A stretch of DNA of 64,000 nt, taken from assembly GCA_017559955.1 (NCBI GenBank), contig JAFYPQ010000030.1, forward strand, positions 1 to 64,000, in the 5' to 3' direction. Each line of letters begins with the position of its first letter. Position 1 is the first letter of the stretch. Origin of the DNA: Bacteroidales bacterium (lineage in GTDB: Bacteria; Bacteroidota; Bacteroidia; Bacteroidales; G3-4614). The notes beneath the pieces are model-generated. The model did no database searches and was not told where the DNA came from. It worked only from the letters and a program-made list of their open reading frames with translations. A program made the translations under genes and the position numbers. This document shows positions 61,449-64,000 of the stretch, in pieces.

Positions 61449-62033
61449 ATGGCAAATAAAATTAAAGTCGATGTTTTAGGCATCTCGTTCAGTAATCACA
61501 TAGGACAAAACATTCCATACATAGTCATACTTGGCAAGCCGGAAGACAAAGTACGAATTCCTATTATTATAGGTTCGAGCGAAGCACAATCTATTGCTGT
61601 TGCATTAGAGAAGGTTCCTGCTCCTCGACCCCTGTCTCACGATGTATTAGCTTCATTTACAAAAGAGTTTAATATATCTGTGATAGAGGTAATAATATAT
61701 GAATATAACGAAGGGGTATTTTTAGCTAAAATTGTATGTGAAAACGGCAACCACACAAAAGAGATTGAATGCAGACCTTCCGACGGAATTGCCATTGCTT
61801 TAAGATTAAATATTCCTATTTTCACATACCAAAATATTTTTGATGAGGCAGGTGTTAATATCGACGATAAAAAAGCAGCCAAAACAAAAAATCAAATAAA
61901 AGAAGAAGAAGAAAAACCCATTGAGGAGCTAAATTCAAGCCAACTCCGAAAACGTTTGAATAAAGCCATTGAGGCTGAGGATTATGAGTTAGCTGATGCT
62001 ATCAATAAAAGGCTCAAACAATTAGGCTCTTAA
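61449..62033 (+). CDS. Bifunctional nuclease (DUF151) with C-terminal UVR motif
   Basis: Cytoplasmic protein of 194 residues. The DUF151/BFN domain covers about 1-135: I-P-I-I-I-G-S-S-E-A-Q-S-I-A near 37-50, R-P-L-S-H-D near 59 and the closing C-R-P-S-D-G-I-A-I-A-L-R near 108. A charged linker (about 140-160) leads to a UVR motif, Q-L-R-K-R-L-N-K-A-I-E-A-E-D-Y-E-L-A-D near 161-179, the helical hairpin used by UvrB and UvrC to contact each other. BFN proteins are reported to have RNase and DNase activity. The UVR module suggests contact with Uvr proteins or another UVR protein. Confidence 0.9.
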   Translation: MANKIKVDVLGISFSNHIGQNIPYIVILGKPEDKVRIPIIIGSSEAQSIAVALEKVPAPRPLSHDVLASFTKEFNISVIEVIIYEYNEGVFLAKIVCENGNHTKEIECRPSDGIAIALRLNIPIFTYQNIFDEAGVNIDDKKAAKTKNQIKEEEEKPIEELNSSQLRKRLNKAIEAEDYELADAINKRLKQLGS

Positions 62034-62038
62034 CTTTT

Positions 62039-62078
62039 AGAGGTTGTTTAATTTTTTAATAGAATTTAAACAACTTCT
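62039..62078. terminator. Long hairpin after the DUF151 gene
   Basis: AGAGGTTGTTTAA and TTAAACAACTTCT pair over 13 bp with one G-U wobble. The stem begins 6 nt after the stop. There is no T-run behind it, so it may stabilise the mRNA end rather than terminate; it overlaps the likely -33 region of rsmE. Confidence 0.55.
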
Positions 62079-62102
62079 TAAAGTAATATTATATTTTTAC
62101 AC

Positions 62103-62110
62103 TATCTTTG
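62103..62110 (+). promoter_or_regulatory. rsmE -7 promoter box
   Basis: TATCTTTG, a full consensus match, 46 nt before the ATG. Confidence 0.5.
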
Positions 62111-62156
62111 TATATTATATTCTTTAGACAAACAATCTTTTGATAAGGATAGAAAT

Positions 62157-62855
62157 ATGCAACTCTTTTATGCCCCCGATATAGAATCGACCAATACTCT
62201 TCCCGAAGGAGAGTCGCAACATTGCATTAAAGTATTAAGATTAAATCAAGGCGACACAATTAATATAACTAATGGAAAGGGAAAGCTTTTTAAAGCAGAA
62301 ATTTCGAACCCACATCCAAAACATTGCGAAGTTATTATATTAGAGAGCCAAAAGGTTGATACTTCGTGGGGTTGCAAAATTGAGATTGCAATTGCTCCTA
62401 CAAAAAACATTGACCGTATCGAATGGTTTACCGAAAAATGTGTCGAAATGGGCATCGACACTATTTCTCCAATTAATTGCAGATACTCCGAACGAAAAGA
62501 GATAAAATCGGAAAGAATTGAAAAGGTTATTATTTCAGCGATGAAACAATCTCTAAAATTCACAAAACCCATACTATCAGAAATGGTAAAATTCAATGAT
62601 TTTGTTAAACGACCTTTCGACGGTAAAAAATATATTGCTCATTGCCACGACGGAGAAAAAACTCTATTAAGGGATGCTTACAAAAAAGGTGATAATTGTC
62701 TAATTCTTATTGGTCCTGAAGGAGATTTCAGCGAAGAAGAGGTTATTCTTGCCAAAGAAAATGGTTTTGAGGCAATATCGCTTGGTGAAAGTCGCCTACG
62801 AACCGAAACCGCAGGAATTGTTGCTTGCAGTACAATTCAGATAATTAATCAATAA
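62157..62855 (+). CDS. rsmE: 16S rRNA (uracil-1498-N3)-methyltransferase
   Basis: SPOUT-class, SAM-dependent rRNA methyltransferase of 232 residues. An N-terminal PUA-like domain (about 1-70; H-C-I-K-V-L-R-L-N-Q-G-D near 23-34, the H-x-x-x-V-L-R motif) is followed by the knotted domain with W-F-T-E-K-C-V-E-M-G near 90, L-I-G-P-E-G-D-F-S near 185 and L-G-E-S-R-L-R-T-E-T-A near 210, all RsmE signatures. Start ATG follows from the usual M-x-x-F-Y. It precedes the MATE gene by 64 bp. Confidence 0.95.
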   Translation: MQLFYAPDIESTNTLPEGESQHCIKVLRLNQGDTINITNGKGKLFKAEISNPHPKHCEVIILESQKVDTSWGCKIEIAIAPTKNIDRIEWFTEKCVEMGIDTISPINCRYSERKEIKSERIEKVIISAMKQSLKFTKPILSEMVKFNDFVKRPFDGKKYIAHCHDGEKTLLRDAYKKGDNCLILIGPEGDFSEEEVILAKENGFEAISLGESRLRTETAGIVACSTIQIINQ

Positions 62856-62919
62856 TCATAAATTTATGAATGTAAATCTTTATAAATTTAATTTTTGACG
62901 ATTTTTCTATTATAATTCA

Positions 62920-64000
62920 ATGGAAACAAAAAAATCTCCCCATATTTTAGGAACCGCTCCTATTGGCAAACTATTAGCTGAATATTCTATTCCCGCCATT
63001 ATCGGTATGACGGTAACATCTCTTTATCATGCTATTGATAGTATATTTATTGGCAAAGGAGTTGGAGCATACGCCTTATCAGGTATTGGTGTTACTCTTC
63101 CACTAATGAACTTGATTATAGCATTTTGTATGCTTATCTCAATTGGAGGAGCAACCATATCTTCGATATATATGGGACAAAAGGATATGGAGCGTACAAC
63201 AGCGGTTTTACACAACGTAACAATTCTTTTAATATTGGTAGGTATTGCTGTTGCTGCTTGCACCATACCTTTCTTGAATGAAATTCTCCTCTATTTTGGA
63301 GCAAGTGAACTAACACTTCCATACGCATACGATTTTATGCTGATAATTTTGCTTACCAATCCGATAGCATACGTTTTTGTCGGATTAAATAATGTTATGC
63401 GTTCGACCGGTTATTCGCTAAAAGCAATGTATTCTGCCCTATTAAGTGTTATTGTCAACGTCATATTGGCACCTATATTTATATTTACTCTTGATATGGG
63501 TATTAAAGGTGCTGCTTGGGCAACTGTTGTATCTCAATTATGCGGTATGATATGGGTGGTAGGACACTTTGTAAATAAAAAGAGTTTTATACATTTTAAA
63601 AAAGGATATTTCTCGCTTCAAAACAAAATAATAAAGAGTATTCTTGCTGTTGGATTGGCTCCGTTTTTACTTAACGTATGTGCCTGTATTATGGTAATAT
63701 TTCTAAACAGCCGTTTAAAAGAGAATGGTGGCGATTTGGCAATTGGTGCATATGGCAGTATAATAAACCGTATGTTAATGCTGATTGTAATGATTGTTGC
63801 CGGTCTTAATCAGGGTATGCAACCAATATTGGGATACAACTATGGAGCAAAACAATATTCAAGAATGTGGAAAACTCTATTTGCGGGAATATTTGTTGGA
63901 ACAATTATTACCACATTGGGCTGGACAATGTTTGTATTCTTCCCCGATCAGGTAGTTAAAATATTCTCAGACGATGCAACACTAAACGAGATTGCATCAA
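62920..64000 (+). CDS. MATE family efflux transporter, 3' end cut by the window edge
   Basis: An open frame of 360 codons runs from the ATG at 62920 to the right edge without a stop, so the C-terminal helices are missing. About nine to ten hydrophobic segments are visible. Signatures of the MepA-like MATE branch are A-I-D-S-I-F-I-G-K-G-V-G near 39-50, G-G-A-T-I-S-S-I-Y-M-G near 77-87, N-N-V-M-R-S-T-G-Y near 153 and G-M-Q-P-I-L-G-Y-N-Y-G-A near 299-310. MATE pumps expel drugs or metabolites using Na+ or H+ gradients; the substrate here is unknown. Confidence 0.92.
   Translation, partial: METKKSPHILGTAPIGKLLAEYSIPAIIGMTVTSLYHAIDSIFIGKGVGAYALSGIGVTLPLMNLIIAFCMLISIGGATISSIYMGQKDMERTTAVLHNVTILLILVGIAVAACTIPFLNEILLYFGASELTLPYAYDFMLIILLTNPIAYVFVGLNNVMRSTGYSLKAMYSALLSVIVNVILAPIFIFTLDMGIKGAAWATVVSQLCGMIWVVGHFVNKKSFIHFKKGYFSLQNKIIKSILAVGLAPFLLNVCACIMVIFLNSRLKENGGDLAIGAYGSIINRMLMLIVMIVAGLNQGMQPILGYNYGAKQYSRMWKTLFAGIFVGTIITTLGWTMFVFFPDQVVKIFSDDATLNEIAS

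Overview
The window is chromosomal DNA from a low-GC member of the Bacteroidota, most likely the order Bacteroidales. Supporting signs are: promoters of the Bacteroidota type (TAnnTTTG or TAnnTTCG near -7, sometimes TTTG/TTG near -33) and few purine-rich Shine-Dalgarno sites; families largely confined to or typical of the phylum (DUF3276 PUR-alpha-like protein, DUF5606, long NusB, Rpb6-type omega subunit, PorT-like barrel, a type 9 secretion cargo C-terminus, DUF151-UVR nuclease, GTG-started mutS2); and gene orders known from Bacteroides relatives (ftsK-lolA-trxB, nusB-yajC-ybbR-coaE, bamD-rpoZ). It is a housekeeping region. I see no prophage, insertion sequence, CRISPR array, defence island or biosynthetic cluster.

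Layout. 1-2.4 kb: a TPR gene cut by the window edge, downstream of glnS (minus strand). 2.8-15.1 kb (plus): mutS2, a tiny membrane protein, dxs, trkA-trkH potassium uptake, ftsK-lolA-trxB and a Crp/Fnr regulator, closed by a terminator. 15.3-18.9 kb: lptB (minus), mlaE-mlaF (plus), tRNA-Cys and a TPR lipoprotein-like/secreted protein (minus). 19.2-25 kb: recJ (plus) converging on DUF5606, coaE, ybbR, yajC and nusB (minus). 24.8-33 kb: DUF3276, uvrA, and an envelope group (lytic transglycosylase, T9SS-type cargo, LysM/periplasmic-binding-like protein, PorT-like barrel). 33-37 kb (minus): rlmD, an MFS transporter, a PnuC-type transporter and thiamine pyrophosphokinase, suggesting thiamine salvage. 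37.3-40 kb: a strongly biased pyruvate phosphate dikinase gene. 40.1-50.4 kb (minus): SUMF-like protein, a 545-bp gap with two diverged copies of an unexplained element, phosphohexomutase, M23 peptidase, AGCS symporter, valS, rpoZ and bamD. 50.6-54.5 kb (plus): uvrB and a YgiQ radical SAM protein. 54.5-59.9 kb (minus): miaA with an overlapping orphan gene, a DPP-IV-like peptidase, pgeF and mgtC. 60.1-64 kb (plus): a CDP-alcohol phosphatidyltransferase, gtrA, a DUF151-UVR nuclease, rsmE and a MATE transporter cut by the right edge.

Themes. Envelope biogenesis is well represented (LptB, Mla, LolA, BamD, YbbR, YajC, M23 and lytic enzymes). DNA repair is represented by uvrA, uvrB, recJ, mutS2 and the UVR-bearing nuclease. 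The least explained items are the paired noncoding element at 40.9-41.3 kb, three genes whose -7 box lies only 8-9 nt before the start codon (uvrB, bamD and the TPR gene at 18.9 kb), a palindrome before mutS2, and the orphan gene upstream of miaA. Start codons were moved from the longest open frame for uvrB, bamD, valS, the phosphohexomutase, the M23 peptidase, pgeF and mgtC, using family N-termini and promoter positions. No database search was possible, so all family names rest on recognised motifs and overall sequence character.
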